DNA of 7,839 nucleotides from Legionellales bacterium (GCA_023266435.1 JAHFQF010000107.1:1-7839); one strand, 5' to 3'; counted from the stretch's first letter, positions 1 through 7,585 are shown. Notes: generated by a model from the letters alone, not told the origin. Program-made: numbers and translations.

Positions 1-926
1 GTTGAGAAGGTGGCCGCTCCGCCGCTTGCTACGCTAAAACTATTTAATAAGGTGCTACCTATATTACCAACAAATGTGATATTTCCTGTTCCGGTGACAT
101 TGACTGCCCCTCGATTACTGGCGTTACCACTAATGGTACCTGTTACAGTCTTTCCATTTCCTGAAAAATTCAATATGGCTGTAGAGGCCAAAGTGGTGTC
201 GGTTACATTGAATCCTCCCGCAATATTCGTTGTCGAACTGTTATCAGCAGTCATGAGTTTTAAGCTATAGGTTTGACCAATCCCTGTGGTATTGGTCAAG
301 TTCACTGTTTTGTCACCAATGATTAGAGTGCCTTGATTACTCCCTGCGCCATCAATAGTTCCAGAGACTGCTCTTGTTAGAGAGCCATTGATAAGAGATA
401 AAGAAGCGCTACCTGTACTATCTGTCAAAGTGGTGCTCAGCGCGTTAAAATCAGTATTTTCAATGATTGCCTGTGCATTGTTGGCGCCAGCTGTGACATT
501 AAAAGCACGTAATGCATTCGTTGCGCCCACCGTGCCATAAATATGATACGCCCCTCCTGAGGTGATATTAATCGTTCCTTGTCCTGCACCCGCACCATTA
601 ATTGTTGCGTCTGTGCTTTTGTTACCTCCGGTAAGCGTTTGACCAAAATTCAATGTGCTTAAGTCGTTACCAGAATCCGTTAAAGTCACTGTAGTGGCTG
701 ATAAATGACTATTGTAACTTAGGTTTGCCGTCGCTCCGGCACCTACATTCAAAGCAGCAATTGTGGTTTGCCCAATTCTGGTGTTAAAGGTAGCGACTGT
801 ATTGACACCAGAGACTTCAACTGTCCCTTTCCCTGACGAGCTCCCATTGATAGCACCAGTGATTGATTGAGCCGTACCCCCACTGAACTTTAATTTGGCT
901 GAGGAGCCTGTTCCATCATTGAGCGT
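1..926 (-). repeat. Degenerate 74-83-residue tandem modules in the surface protein
   Basis: Four modules can be aligned in the translated protein: about residues 179-260 (926-681), 261-344 (680-429), 345-424 (428-189) and 425 onwards (188-1). Anchor segments are ITGAINGSSSGKGTVEV, DATINGAGAGQGTINI, VSGTIDGAGSNQGTLII and VTGTISGNASNRGAVNV. The spacing of the anchor Ile is 83, 82 and 74 residues. Similarity is at the protein level only; the DNA has diverged, so these are old duplications or structural repeats of a beta-helix rather than a recent tandem expansion. The series probably continues beyond the window. Confidence 0.65.
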
Positions 927-1460
927 AAAGCCGCTCGCACTAATTGTAGAGCCATTCAAAGTGGCTGTAGAAGTCGCAGCAGAGCCAGAGCCAGCGGTCA
1001 CACCAAAGCTGCCTGTTGTCACCGCCCCTGAAATTGTCGCTGCTAATGTATTTGCAGTAAGCATATTAGTGACGGCCACTGCGCCGCCGCTGATAGCAAG
1101 CGACGCAATTGTTGCGGTCATATTGGCAGCAGTTGAATTAGTAACAGTCACATTGCCTGTGACACCCCCACCTTGAGTAATAGCACCCACACTAAAGAAA
1201 TTCGTTCCTGTAGCCCCAGCATCCCGTGCTGTTCCATCATTGTTGAGGGTTAAAGTACCATTGCCTGTAAAATTTAAGGCCGCATTAGCAGCGGCATGTG
1301 CTACCGTTCCGTCATCTGTATAATCCCCAGCACTTCCCCATACCCCATTTCCATTTAAGCTAACCGCAGTACCCCACGCTGCCCCGATGGCACAGGCAGA
1401 TGTAACAGAAAGGCTAAGCTGCAGTAGAAACAAACGTTGTTCTTTAGTTAACTTTTTCAT
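1..1460 (-). CDS. Repeat-rich secreted surface protein, autotransporter-like (partial, C-terminus outside window)
   Basis: The frame stays open from an ATG at 1460 to the window edge, giving 486 residues and no stop, so the 3' end is missing. Residues 1-32 look like a Sec signal peptide: basic start (MKKLTKEQR), hydrophobic core (LFLLQLSLSV), and possible cleavage after A24 (ACA) or A32. The rest is almost all Gly, Thr, Ser, Ala, Asn and Val with few charges, no Cys after C23, and only two Trp (29 and 41). From about residue 180, modules of 74-83 residues share a core like TIxGxgxxxGTxxV (Ile at 204, 287, 369, 443), usually followed by an IG..T..FNVxAG-like segment. This is typical of beta-helical passenger domains of type V-secreted proteins, including rickettsial Sca/OmpB-like antigens. 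Assignment as an autotransporter is inferred, because the C-terminal beta-barrel cannot be seen. The start at 1460 is chosen for GGAAG nine bases upstream and for the signal peptide; an in-frame ATG at 1484 would add MPFWKRLP. Adhesin function is possible but not shown. Confidence 0.8.
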   Translation of the reverse strand, partial: MKKLTKEQRLFLLQLSLSVTSACAIGAAWGTAVSLNGNGVWGSAGDYTDDGTVAHAAANAALNFTGNGTLTLNNDGTARDAGATGTNFFSVGAITQGGGVTGNVTVTNSTAANMTATIASLAISGGAVAVTNMLTANTLAATISGAVTTGSFGVTAGSGSAATSTATLNGSTISASGFTLNDGTGSSAKLKFSGGTAQSITGAINGSSSGKGTVEVSGVNTVATFNTRIGQTTIAALNVGAGATANLSYNSHLSATTVTLTDSGNDLSTLNFGQTLTGGNKSTDATINGAGAGQGTINITSGGAYHIYGTVGATNALRAFNVTAGANNAQAIIENTDFNALSTTLTDSTGSASLSLINGSLTRAVSGTIDGAGSNQGTLIIGDKTVNLTNTTGIGQTYSLKLMTADNSSTTNIAGGFNVTDTTLASTAILNFSGNGKTVTGTISGNASNRGAVNVTGTGNITFVGNIGSTLLNSFSVASGGAATFS

Positions 1461-1500
1461 GGGTAGACGCTTCCAAAATGGCATAAAATGATCTCATTTA

Positions 1501-1529
1501 AGCGTAGTGAATGGATTGAGGCGCGTCAA
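1501..1529 (-). promoter_or_regulatory. Candidate sigma-70 promoter for the surface protein
   Basis: On the minus strand TTGACG (1529-1524) is followed after exactly 17 bases by TACGCT (1506-1501). The -35 matches consensus at five of six positions; the -10 keeps only the T-A...T positions. The predicted transcript would start near 1494, about 35 bases before the ATG at 1460, and would exclude the alternative ATG at 1484 only if initiation were later than that. The assignment rests on sequence match alone. Confidence 0.4.
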
Positions 1530-1548
1530 AAAGTGAAACACTTCTCTC

Positions 1549-1592
1549 ACCTGAGTTCGGAGTTTTATAATGAATGAAACCAGGCAAGATGG
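1549..1592 (+). repeat. Diverged single arm of the AGTTCGGAGTTTT intergenic repeat
   Basis: Positions 1554-1566 read AGTTCGGAGTTTT, identical over 13 bases to 7298-7310 and differing at one base from the reverse complement of the right arm at 7427-7444. Similarity to that right arm continues at GCAAGATG (1584-1591), which also follows the GAGTTTTT block there, with different spacing. No matching opposite arm is visible within about 150 bp, so this is a diverged or truncated copy, lying between the hydrolase stop and the surface-protein promoter. The 13-mer identity is seen directly; common ancestry of the flanking bases is inferred. Confidence 0.5.
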
Positions 1593-1607
1593 GCTCTGTT
1601 TTGAGAT

Positions 1608-1633
1608 CATGTGGCGCAGGGATTCGCCACATG
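1608..1633 (-). other. Strong stem-loop just after the hydrolase gene
   Basis: CATGTGGCG (1608-1616) and CGCCACATG (1625-1633) form a perfect 9-bp inverted repeat around an 8-base loop. It begins nine bases after the hydrolase stop codon. No T-run follows on the minus strand (ATCTCAAAAC), so it is not a classical intrinsic terminator. It could protect the 3' end of the gdhB-hydrolase mRNA, attenuate read-through into the surface-protein gene, or be the internal hairpin of the repeat copy that starts at 1549. Confidence 0.55.
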
Positions 1634-1642
1634 TGTAGAGTG

Positions 1643-2380
1643 TTAACTCATGATTTTTTCTATCAGACCAGACAACTCAGGTGCTTTACTAAAAAAAGGC
1701 GAATGATCAGCTTTCAACTTGTAGATCTGCGCATCCACACAGGCGGCCATGGCTTGTTGCACTGGCGCTGCAATCGCTACATCCTCGGTACAGAGCACAT
1801 AGGACTTAGGGATCTTTGCAATACGATTTAAATCGTAATGAATAGGTGTGGTAAAAGTATTCATCGCCTGATCGCAGACTTGTGAAAAAGCAAATTCAAC
1901 ATCTTGTGCACTACAAGATGCATAGAATGATTCTTTAGCATACTGCGGACGTAAGCGCATGATTTTACCTGGTTGAGATTCTACTATCTCAATCGCAAGA
2001 TTTTTAGGCATGTTATGTGCTTGCACACAATCCATTAAGCACTCATTGTCTTTGGGAATAAATGCCGCCAAATAAATCAACTGCTTTATCTTTGTTGGAT
2101 GGCGATTTGCCAACTCTGTCAAAGTCAGCCCGGCTAAACTATGGCCTAAAAGCGTCACTGGGGTTACTTGAGCATCGATAATTTCTTCAATAGCCTGGCG
2201 ATAATTTTCCAAGCTCATCTGAGATACATCCCCTGTATGCCCAGGCAAATCCGGGGCAATGACTTGAATGCCTGCGGTTTCTAGCATAGGGGTCAGATAT
2301 TTCCAACACCAGGCGCCGTGCCAGGCGCCATGAATGCAGATCAGTGGAGAGCGCTTAGCTTGCCGTGATGGTACTGCCAT
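1643..2380 (-). CDS. Alpha/beta-fold hydrolase (esterase-like)
   Basis: This 245-residue protein is a complete, compact alpha/beta hydrolase without cap-size insertions or signal peptide, so it is probably cytoplasmic. The oxyanion-hole strand is ICIHGAWHGAWCW (14-26), the strand and turn APDLPGHTGD lies at 42-51, and the nucleophile elbow GHSLAG places Ser81. Asp200 (CTED, 197-200) and His226 (DHSPFFSKAPEL) complete the triad with spacing usual for the family. The HGAWHGAWCW start and DHSPFFS ending resemble the plant methylesterase/hydroxynitrile lyase-like group and its bacterial relatives, which hydrolyse small carboxylic esters; the substrate here cannot be read from the sequence. The ATG at 2380 has AGGAG seven bases upstream. 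It overlaps the end of gdhB by 26 nt in another frame, so co-transcription and translational coupling are likely. Confidence 0.9.
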   Translation of the reverse strand: MAVPSRQAKRSPLICIHGAWHGAWCWKYLTPMLETAGIQVIAPDLPGHTGDVSQMSLENYRQAIEEIIDAQVTPVTLLGHSLAGLTLTELANRHPTKIKQLIYLAAFIPKDNECLMDCVQAHNMPKNLAIEIVESQPGKIMRLRPQYAKESFYASCSAQDVEFAFSQVCDQAMNTFTTPIHYDLNRIAKIPKSYVLCTEDVAIAAPVQQAMAACVDAQIYKLKADHSPFFSKAPELSGLIEKIMS

Positions 2381-5300
2381 TCACTAACTCCTGCAATTCG
2401 CGTAGTGCAACTGAGAACATGGTTAATTCGCGTTTGGTATTGGACTCAATGTCACTGACCATTTGCATCCAACGGTCAATGGCTGCTGCATTTTGAGTTT
2501 CCCAAACATTAATGCGATGGAGTACATCATCCACCTCACTGCTTCGATTCAAAATATTAATGACCAAATCACGTTGTAAGCTATCCATTTCATCGCGATA
2601 AGCAGCACGCGCCAATGCATCCCAATGGCTCACTGCATGATGCTGTTTAATCTGCTCTCTTACCCAACCTAAACGCAAGCGATCACTGATGGCATAGTAC
2701 GTTTGCGCAACTTTATCAATGGGTAAGTGATGATTCATGCTGGCATCTACAATATCCAATGCAGAAAACATTGGACTCATGGCTGCAATACGATAAGCTA
2801 ACTCTTGGGGCACAGACTGCTCCATCAAATGCGCTGCCATAGACTCTACGTATTGCTTAGCCGCTCCTAACAAGGCATTGCTAATCGCCATATTGACTTG
2901 CTGCATCTTGGGTGAAAACTCTTCGATGATTTTACCAATGTCCATGTGCTGGCAACCATGGCGAATGAACCAACGCGCACCGCGTCTGATCAAGCGATTT
3001 AATTCATATAACATGGTCAATTGACTGTCAGGAGGCACCCTGAAATTCAGCTCATTAATGGTCTTTCGGAAGTTTTCTACATCAAATACTTCACGTGCAA
3101 TCGTATAGGCTTTGACAATGGTGGCATGCTCTGCACCCGTTTCATCGGCCAAACGATAAATAAAATTAATCCCCATTTCATCGACTAGACCATTGGTGAT
3201 TTGAGTGGCAATGATTTCTCGTTTGAGTCGATGCTTGGTCATGTAATCATAATATTTCTCATACAAGACTTTAGGGAACGCTTCTTGTAAGCGATGTGCG
3301 ATATAAGGATCTTCTACGAGATCAGTAGCCAACAATTTGTTTTTAAGGGCAATCTTTGTATACGCCAATAGCACAGACAACTCTGGACGTGTTAAGCCTT
3401 TGTTATTTTGAATTCTCGCCGTCAGCTCTTCATCATTGGGTAAAAACTCAATCGCTCTATCCAAGCCAGCCTGTTTTTCTAAAGACTGGATAATACGAGT
3501 CATCATTTTATTTTGGGTTGCGCTATAGAGACTGGCGACAGACAATGCTTCTGTTTGCTGACGGTTATGTCGCAATACAAGCTCTGCGACTTCATCTGTC
3601 ATTTCCGCCAATTGCTGATTTCTTTGCTTTTCAGTCATGTCGCCATTTTTGACGATGGCATTCAATAAAATTTTAATATTGACTTCATGATCGGAACAAT
3701 CTACCCCTGCAGAATTATCAATTGCGTCGGTATTCAGACGACCTCCATTGAGGGCATACTCAATGCGACCTAGCTGAGTAAAACCAATGTTTCCACCCTC
3801 ACCCACGACTTTACAACGCAACTCTTTTGCACTCACTCGCAGTAAATCATTCGTCTTATCACCAGCATCTAAATGCGATTGAGTCGATGCTTTGACGTAT
3901 GTTCCAATTCCACCATTCCACAATAAATCAACCGGTGCTTTTAATAAGTCACGGATTAATTCATTGGGTTCAATGTGATCGCGATCAATGTCAAAGAGTG
4001 CTTTCATCTCTGGGGTGACGGCAATAGACTTGGCTGCTCGTAAGAAAACACCTCCACCTCGGCTAATTAACTTGGCGTTATAATCTTCCCAAGTAGAGCG
4101 TGGCAAGTTAAACAACCGCTGTCTTTCTTGTAAGCTTAACGCGGGATCAGGATTGGGATCGATAAAAATGTGCATATGATTAAAGGCAGCGACCAACTTA
4201 ATGTGGGGTGATAACAACATGCCGTTACCGAATACATCCCCGCTCATGTCGCCAATACCAACTACAGTAAAGTCTTTGGTTTGGGTATCAATGCCAATTT
4301 CACGGAAGTGGCGCTTTACTGACTCCCAAGATCCGCGCGCAGTAATACCCATTTTTTTATGGTCATACCCAGCTGAACCGCCAGATGCAAAGGCATCGCC
4401 TAACCAAAATCCACGATCAACCGCGATTCGGTTCGCAATGTCAGAAAAAGTAGCGGTACCCTTGTCCGCCGCAACCACCAAGTAGGTATCATCTGCATCA
4501 TAGCGCACGACGTTTTTAGGCGGCACAACAACGTCATCAACGAGATTGTCTGTTAAATCTAACAAGCCAGAAACAAAGACTTTATAACAACGGATGCCTT
4601 CCTCTTGAATTTCTTCGCGTGTTCCACGAATCGGCGGATGCTTCACTACAAAGCCGCCTTTTGCACCCTGTGGCACAATCACAGCATTTTTGACTTGTTG
4701 TGCTTTGGCTAACCCTAAAATTTCTGTGCGAAAATCTTCACGTCGGTCTGACCAGCGTATGCCCCCGCGTGCTACTTTAGCATTACGTAAGTGGACACCT
4801 TCCACTTTGGGCGAATACACAAAGATTTCAAACATCGGTAAGGGCTTTGGCATGTCAGGAATGTCTTTAGAGGAAAATTTAAAAGACAGATAATCTTTGA
4901 CAGTACCATTGGTTTCCGTCTGATAATAATTGGTTCGAATAGTACCCATGATCACATCGATGTATCTTCGTAAAATGCGATCCTCATCCAAGCTCACCAC
5001 TGTATCTAATTCTGTATGAATCTGCTGAATGAGGCCTTGTACCGCATCTTTTAAATTAGGGACTTGTTGATTGGGATCAAAACGTAGGCAAAATAATTTG
5101 ACTAATAATTTAGTAATGTGATTATTTTTTCCTAATGTTTTTTCAATGTAATTTTGACTGAAAGTAAAACCAATCTGCCACATATAGCGTGAATAGGCGC
5201 GCAACATGGAAACTTGTCGCCAGTTTAATTCCGCATCCAGAACCAGGTGGTTAAATCCATCATTTTCCGCATGACCATGCCAAATGTAGAAAAAGGCTGT

Positions 5301-7208
5301 TTGGAAAACATCTTTTACATGACTGACTTCAATGTGCTGTCCCGACTCATGCATCATTCTAAAATCATTAATCCAAATGTCGAGCTTGTCTAAAGTAATC
5401 TTATGTGGCCGCTCAGAAATCACTCGTAATCCCATGTTTTCTAACATAGGGATCACATCAGACAAAGGAACCGGATCGCGGTATTGATAAATCTTAAAAT
5501 GCACACTTTCATCATTATCTTCGATTGGGCGATAAAAGTTCATGGACAAAGTATTGTGACTGTTTAAGCCCTCAATGTGTTGAATATCATACACGGCAGT
5601 TCGAGCTGAAAAGTATTCTTTATAGCTATAGGGGAAAGCTTTTTCATACTTATGTTGTAATTGTAACCCTTGCTCTTCACCACAATAATCCACCAAAGAC
5701 TCATAGAGCTCTTCATCCCAGGTTTTGGTAGCTTGTATTAGTTTTGACTCCAACTCAATCAAATTCACTTCAATAGGATTGGGTCTAATGGGTACTCTGG
5801 CAACGAAATGAATGCGGGCTAGGATGGATTCGGAAAAATGCGTAGAGAAGCTCACAGACTCTGCTGCAAAAGCATCTTGTAGTATCTTTTGAAAGGCTTC
5901 GCGCAGCTGTGAATTAAAACGCTCTCTAGAAACAAAAACATAACAAGAGAAATAGCGACCAAAGGGATCGGGGGTCATGAATAAACGCAAACGAGGCCGC
6001 TCACGCAAATACAAAATCCCCATGGCTAGGTGATAGAGATTGTCTGCATCACTCGTAAATAATTCTTCTCGGGGTAATGTCTCTAAAATATTTAATAAAA
6101 TTTTACCATCATGACTGTCGGACGTCATGGCTGCGCGATCCATAATACATGCTATTTTTTCATTAATAATAGGCACGTCAGTTGGGCGGGCATTGTAGGC
6201 TGCTGAGGTATATAAACCAATGAACTTATGCTCTCCAATGACGGTCCCTGCTGCATCATAAATTTTTACTAAGACAAAATCGGTGTGTACAGCGCGATGC
6301 ACCGTAGAAACCGTGCTGGTTTTTCCTAGCAATAATAATTTAGAAGATAAAAACTGCTGCCGAGCAGATAAAGGAAAATCACTCAACGGCCTATCCATCC
6401 CGGGCGGGTGATTACGCATCACACCCAACAGGCTGTTTTCTTCGGATCGAAAGATGACATTATCATCGCTGCCCTCTCGATTGAGTTGATAATATCCAAT
6501 CAGCGTAAAGTGATCTTCCATTAGCCATTGTAAAAAAGCCAAGGTTTGATTGATTTCTGCAGTTGGGCAAGGAATTTGTGCTTGTTTGGATTTGATTGTT
6601 TCACTGACTTCGGAGAGTTTATTTTTCATTGCGAACCAGTCACTGACTGCCGCATTGACATCTGCAAAGACTTTTTCTAGGATGTCTTGAATGTCTGCAA
6701 AGACTTTTTTGTTTGTCTGTCGAGTAACCTCAATATAAATTGGCGCTTCGCCTAGTCCCTTTTTACTGCTGCCTATTGGATAAATGTGACTGATTTTACC
6801 TTTGTCATCTCGCTCTACTTGTAAGCTTTGATGCATCATAAAGACAATGTGATACCCATAATTGTTGAGCGCCATAGCCACAGAGTCTATTAAAAAAGGG
6901 ACATCGTCATGCGAGATTTCTACGATGGTGTGTTTAGACGACCAGCCATGCTCATCAAAATGTGGATTATAAATACGGACTTTATGTGTACCTGGCTCTC
7001 GTTGATTGATGAGATTCCAATGTGACAGCAATGCGCCATATAAATCTTCAATGTCGTGTTGGATTAAATCATCCACACTGACATTGCGATAATATTGTTG
7101 AATAAACTCATTAATGAGCACGGCTTTTTTTGGTGGAAACTTTTGATTCACCCGAGCCATTAGTTTTTCAACCAACTCTATAAGAATTGCCTCACCCGCA
7201 CTCACCAT
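2355..7208 (-). CDS. gdhB: NAD-specific glutamate dehydrogenase, large (GDH-180) type
   Basis: The product catalyses oxidative deamination of L-glutamate to 2-oxoglutarate and ammonium with NAD+, a catabolic cytosolic enzyme linking glutamate to the TCA cycle. The 1617 residues match the usual size of about 1600-1650 for this family. The N-terminal half is regulatory, with ACT-like segments (for example TIVEISHDDVPFLIDSVA near 95). The catalytic core holds RGGIRWSDRR (814-823), the dehydrogenase lysine motif PQGAKGGF (846-853, Lys850), and the Rossmann-type GIGDMSGDVFGNG (984-996). Later come NGGIGTYVK (near 1090) and VGEGGNIGFTQ, then a long helical C-terminal region. No frameshift or missing core motif is visible. 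I set the start at the ATG at 7208 because AAGGGGG lies five bases upstream; an in-frame GTG at 7229 precedes that site and would add only seven residues. Family members are often allosterically controlled by amino acids; no effector can be told from the sequence. Confidence 0.96.
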   Translation of the reverse strand: MVSAGEAILIELVEKLMARVNQKFPPKKAVLINEFIQQYYRNVSVDDLIQHDIEDLYGALLSHWNLINQREPGTHKVRIYNPHFDEHGWSSKHTIVEISHDDVPFLIDSVAMALNNYGYHIVFMMHQSLQVERDDKGKISHIYPIGSSKKGLGEAPIYIEVTRQTNKKVFADIQDILEKVFADVNAAVSDWFAMKNKLSEVSETIKSKQAQIPCPTAEINQTLAFLQWLMEDHFTLIGYYQLNREGSDDNVIFRSEENSLLGVMRNHPPGMDRPLSDFPLSARQQFLSSKLLLLGKTSTVSTVHRAVHTDFVLVKIYDAAGTVIGEHKFIGLYTSAAYNARPTDVPIINEKIACIMDRAAMTSDSHDGKILLNILETLPREELFTSDADNLYHLAMGILYLRERPRLRLFMTPDPFGRYFSCYVFVSRERFNSQLREAFQKILQDAFAAESVSFSTHFSESILARIHFVARVPIRPNPIEVNLIELESKLIQATKTWDEELYESLVDYCGEEQGLQLQHKYEKAFPYSYKEYFSARTAVYDIQHIEGLNSHNTLSMNFYRPIEDNDESVHFKIYQYRDPVPLSDVIPMLENMGLRVISERPHKITLDKLDIWINDFRMMHESGQHIEVSHVKDVFQTAFFYIWHGHAENDGFNHLVLDAELNWRQVSMLRAYSRYMWQIGFTFSQNYIEKTLGKNNHITKLLVKLFCLRFDPNQQVPNLKDAVQGLIQQIHTELDTVVSLDEDRILRRYIDVIMGTIRTNYYQTETNGTVKDYLSFKFSSKDIPDMPKPLPMFEIFVYSPKVEGVHLRNAKVARGGIRWSDRREDFRTEILGLAKAQQVKNAVIVPQGAKGGFVVKHPPIRGTREEIQEEGIRCYKVFVSGLLDLTDNLVDDVVVPPKNVVRYDADDTYLVVAADKGTATFSDIANRIAVDRGFWLGDAFASGGSAGYDHKKMGITARGSWESVKRHFREIGIDTQTKDFTVVGIGDMSGDVFGNGMLLSPHIKLVAAFNHMHIFIDPNPDPALSLQERQRLFNLPRSTWEDYNAKLISRGGGVFLRAAKSIAVTPEMKALFDIDRDHIEPNELIRDLLKAPVDLLWNGGIGTYVKASTQSHLDAGDKTNDLLRVSAKELRCKVVGEGGNIGFTQLGRIEYALNGGRLNTDAIDNSAGVDCSDHEVNIKILLNAIVKNGDMTEKQRNQQLAEMTDEVAELVLRHNRQQTEALSVASLYSATQNKMMTRIIQSLEKQAGLDRAIEFLPNDEELTARIQNNKGLTRPELSVLLAYTKIALKNKLLATDLVEDPYIAHRLQEAFPKVLYEKYYDYMTKHRLKREIIATQITNGLVDEMGINFIYRLADETGAEHATIVKAYTIAREVFDVENFRKTINELNFRVPPDSQLTMLYELNRLIRRGARWFIRHGCQHMDIGKIIEEFSPKMQQVNMAISNALLGAAKQYVESMAAHLMEQSVPQELAYRIAAMSPMFSALDIVDASMNHHLPIDKVAQTYYAISDRLRLGWVREQIKQHHAVSHWDALARAAYRDEMDSLQRDLVINILNRSSEVDDVLHRINVWETQNAAAIDRWMQMVSDIESNTKRELTMFSVALRELQELVNGSTITAS
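2388..2392 (-). promoter_or_regulatory. Ribosome binding site of the hydrolase, inside gdhB
   Basis: GCAGGAG on the minus strand has its AGGAG core at 2392-2388, seven bases before the ATG at 2380. It lies wholly within the last codons of gdhB, so ribosomes finishing gdhB pass over it. It fixes the hydrolase start at 2380. Confidence 0.75.
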
Positions 7209-7213
7209 TAGAT

Positions 7214-7220
7214 CCCCCTT
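7214..7220 (-). promoter_or_regulatory. Ribosome binding site that fixes the gdhB start
   Basis: AAGGGGG on the minus strand is separated from the ATG at 7208 by ATCTA (five bases). The longer reading from GTG at 7229 would place this purine run inside the coding region and has a weaker site of its own, so the ATG is preferred. Confidence 0.75.
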
Positions 7221-7293
7221 GTAACTCACTTATTCATCATTAAATGCCATTGTACTCAAAACTCAGGTATGAAGTAAGAATTTGTCTTATATA

Positions 7294-7444
7294 CCCAAGT
7301 TCGGAGTTTTTACACATGAGAAGCCCCGTCTTGTGTGGCAGAACGGGGATCTACTTTTCGACAGCGCCAATTGGTCTCAAAATAAATCCCTGTCCTGCCT
7401 AGGCATATTCTCATCTTGCTTGCTTCAAAAACTCCGAGCTGGGG
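7294..7444. mobile_element. 151-bp palindromic element with terminal inverted repeats (MITE-like)
   Basis: The left end CCCAAGTTCGGAGTTTTT (7294-7311) and the reverse complement of the right end, CCCCAGCTCGGAGTTTTT (7444-7427), match at 16 of 18 bases. A second inverted pair, ATGAGAA (7316-7322) with TTCTCAT (7408-7414), is nested inside. Within that lie a hairpin CCCCGT/ACGGGG (7324-7329 with 7343-7348), CCAATTGG (7367-7374) and the 10-bp palindrome TGCCTAGGCA (7396-7405). There is no coding capacity. A related arm occurs at 1549-1592, so the sequence is dispersed. This architecture fits a miniature inverted-repeat element mobilised in trans, or a structured intergenic repeat transcribed as RNA. 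No clear target-site duplication is visible, so transposition is inferred. I do not recognise the family. Confidence 0.6.
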
Positions 7445-7585
7445 TTCCCTAACCCAAAAAACGATTATTTTGAGTATATACTGTAAAGCGATGACTAAAG
7501 ATTTTTGATAAACTTAATCCTTAGAATAGCTCAATATTTATAGCAATCTAATTAACTAATTTCTGCTTAAGGAAAGGAAACGATA

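Larger units (their letters stand above)
7209..7585. other. Divergent intergenic region between gdhB and the lipoprotein gene
   Basis: These 377 bases hold no supportable gene. The centre is taken by the palindromic element at 7294-7444. The gdhB side (7209-7293) contains TTGAGT on the minus strand 17 bases before a poor -10 (TGAATA), and a TATATAAG box beside the element, but no convincing complete promoter. The lipoprotein side (7445-7585) is very AT-rich; the best -10 is TATACT at 7477-7482, without a recognisable -35, and TTGATA at 7505-7510 is too close to TAGAAT at 7522-7527 (11 bases). Both divergent promoters must lie here or within the element, since the genes point away from each other. 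Confidence 0.6.

Noticed and set aside
10..270. 86-codon plus-strand open frame
   Set aside because: It lies antisense to the surface-protein gene; its low-complexity Pro/Val/Leu composition is what the opposite strand of Gly/Thr/Asn-rich repeats gives, and it has no good ribosome site.
437..646. 69-codon minus-strand open frame in another reading frame
   Set aside because: It overlaps the surface-protein frame, which is open throughout and shows repeats and a signal peptide; this one shows no family features.
895..1176. 93-codon plus-strand open frame rich in Ala, Val and Pro
   Set aside because: It is antisense to the same repeat-rich gene and is explained by its base composition.
1574..1831. 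85-codon plus-strand open frame across the hydrolase 3' end
   Set aside because: It is antisense to the hydrolase C-terminus, including the His226 region, and has no recognisable features.
4201..4485. Plus-strand open frames within gdhB (also 4690-4893 and 5525-5731)
   Set aside because: All lie antisense to an intact, strongly conserved dehydrogenase.
7324..7348. CCCCGT/ACGGGG hairpin as a rho-independent terminator
   Set aside because: The stem is followed by ATCTACTTTTCG with no tight T-run, and no plus-strand gene ends before it; it is better explained as an internal part of the palindromic element.
7294..7444. tRNA or CRISPR repeat unit
   Set aside because: No cloverleaf or T-loop/acceptor arrangement can be formed, and there is no series of evenly spaced direct repeats; the main repeat is a single inverted pair.
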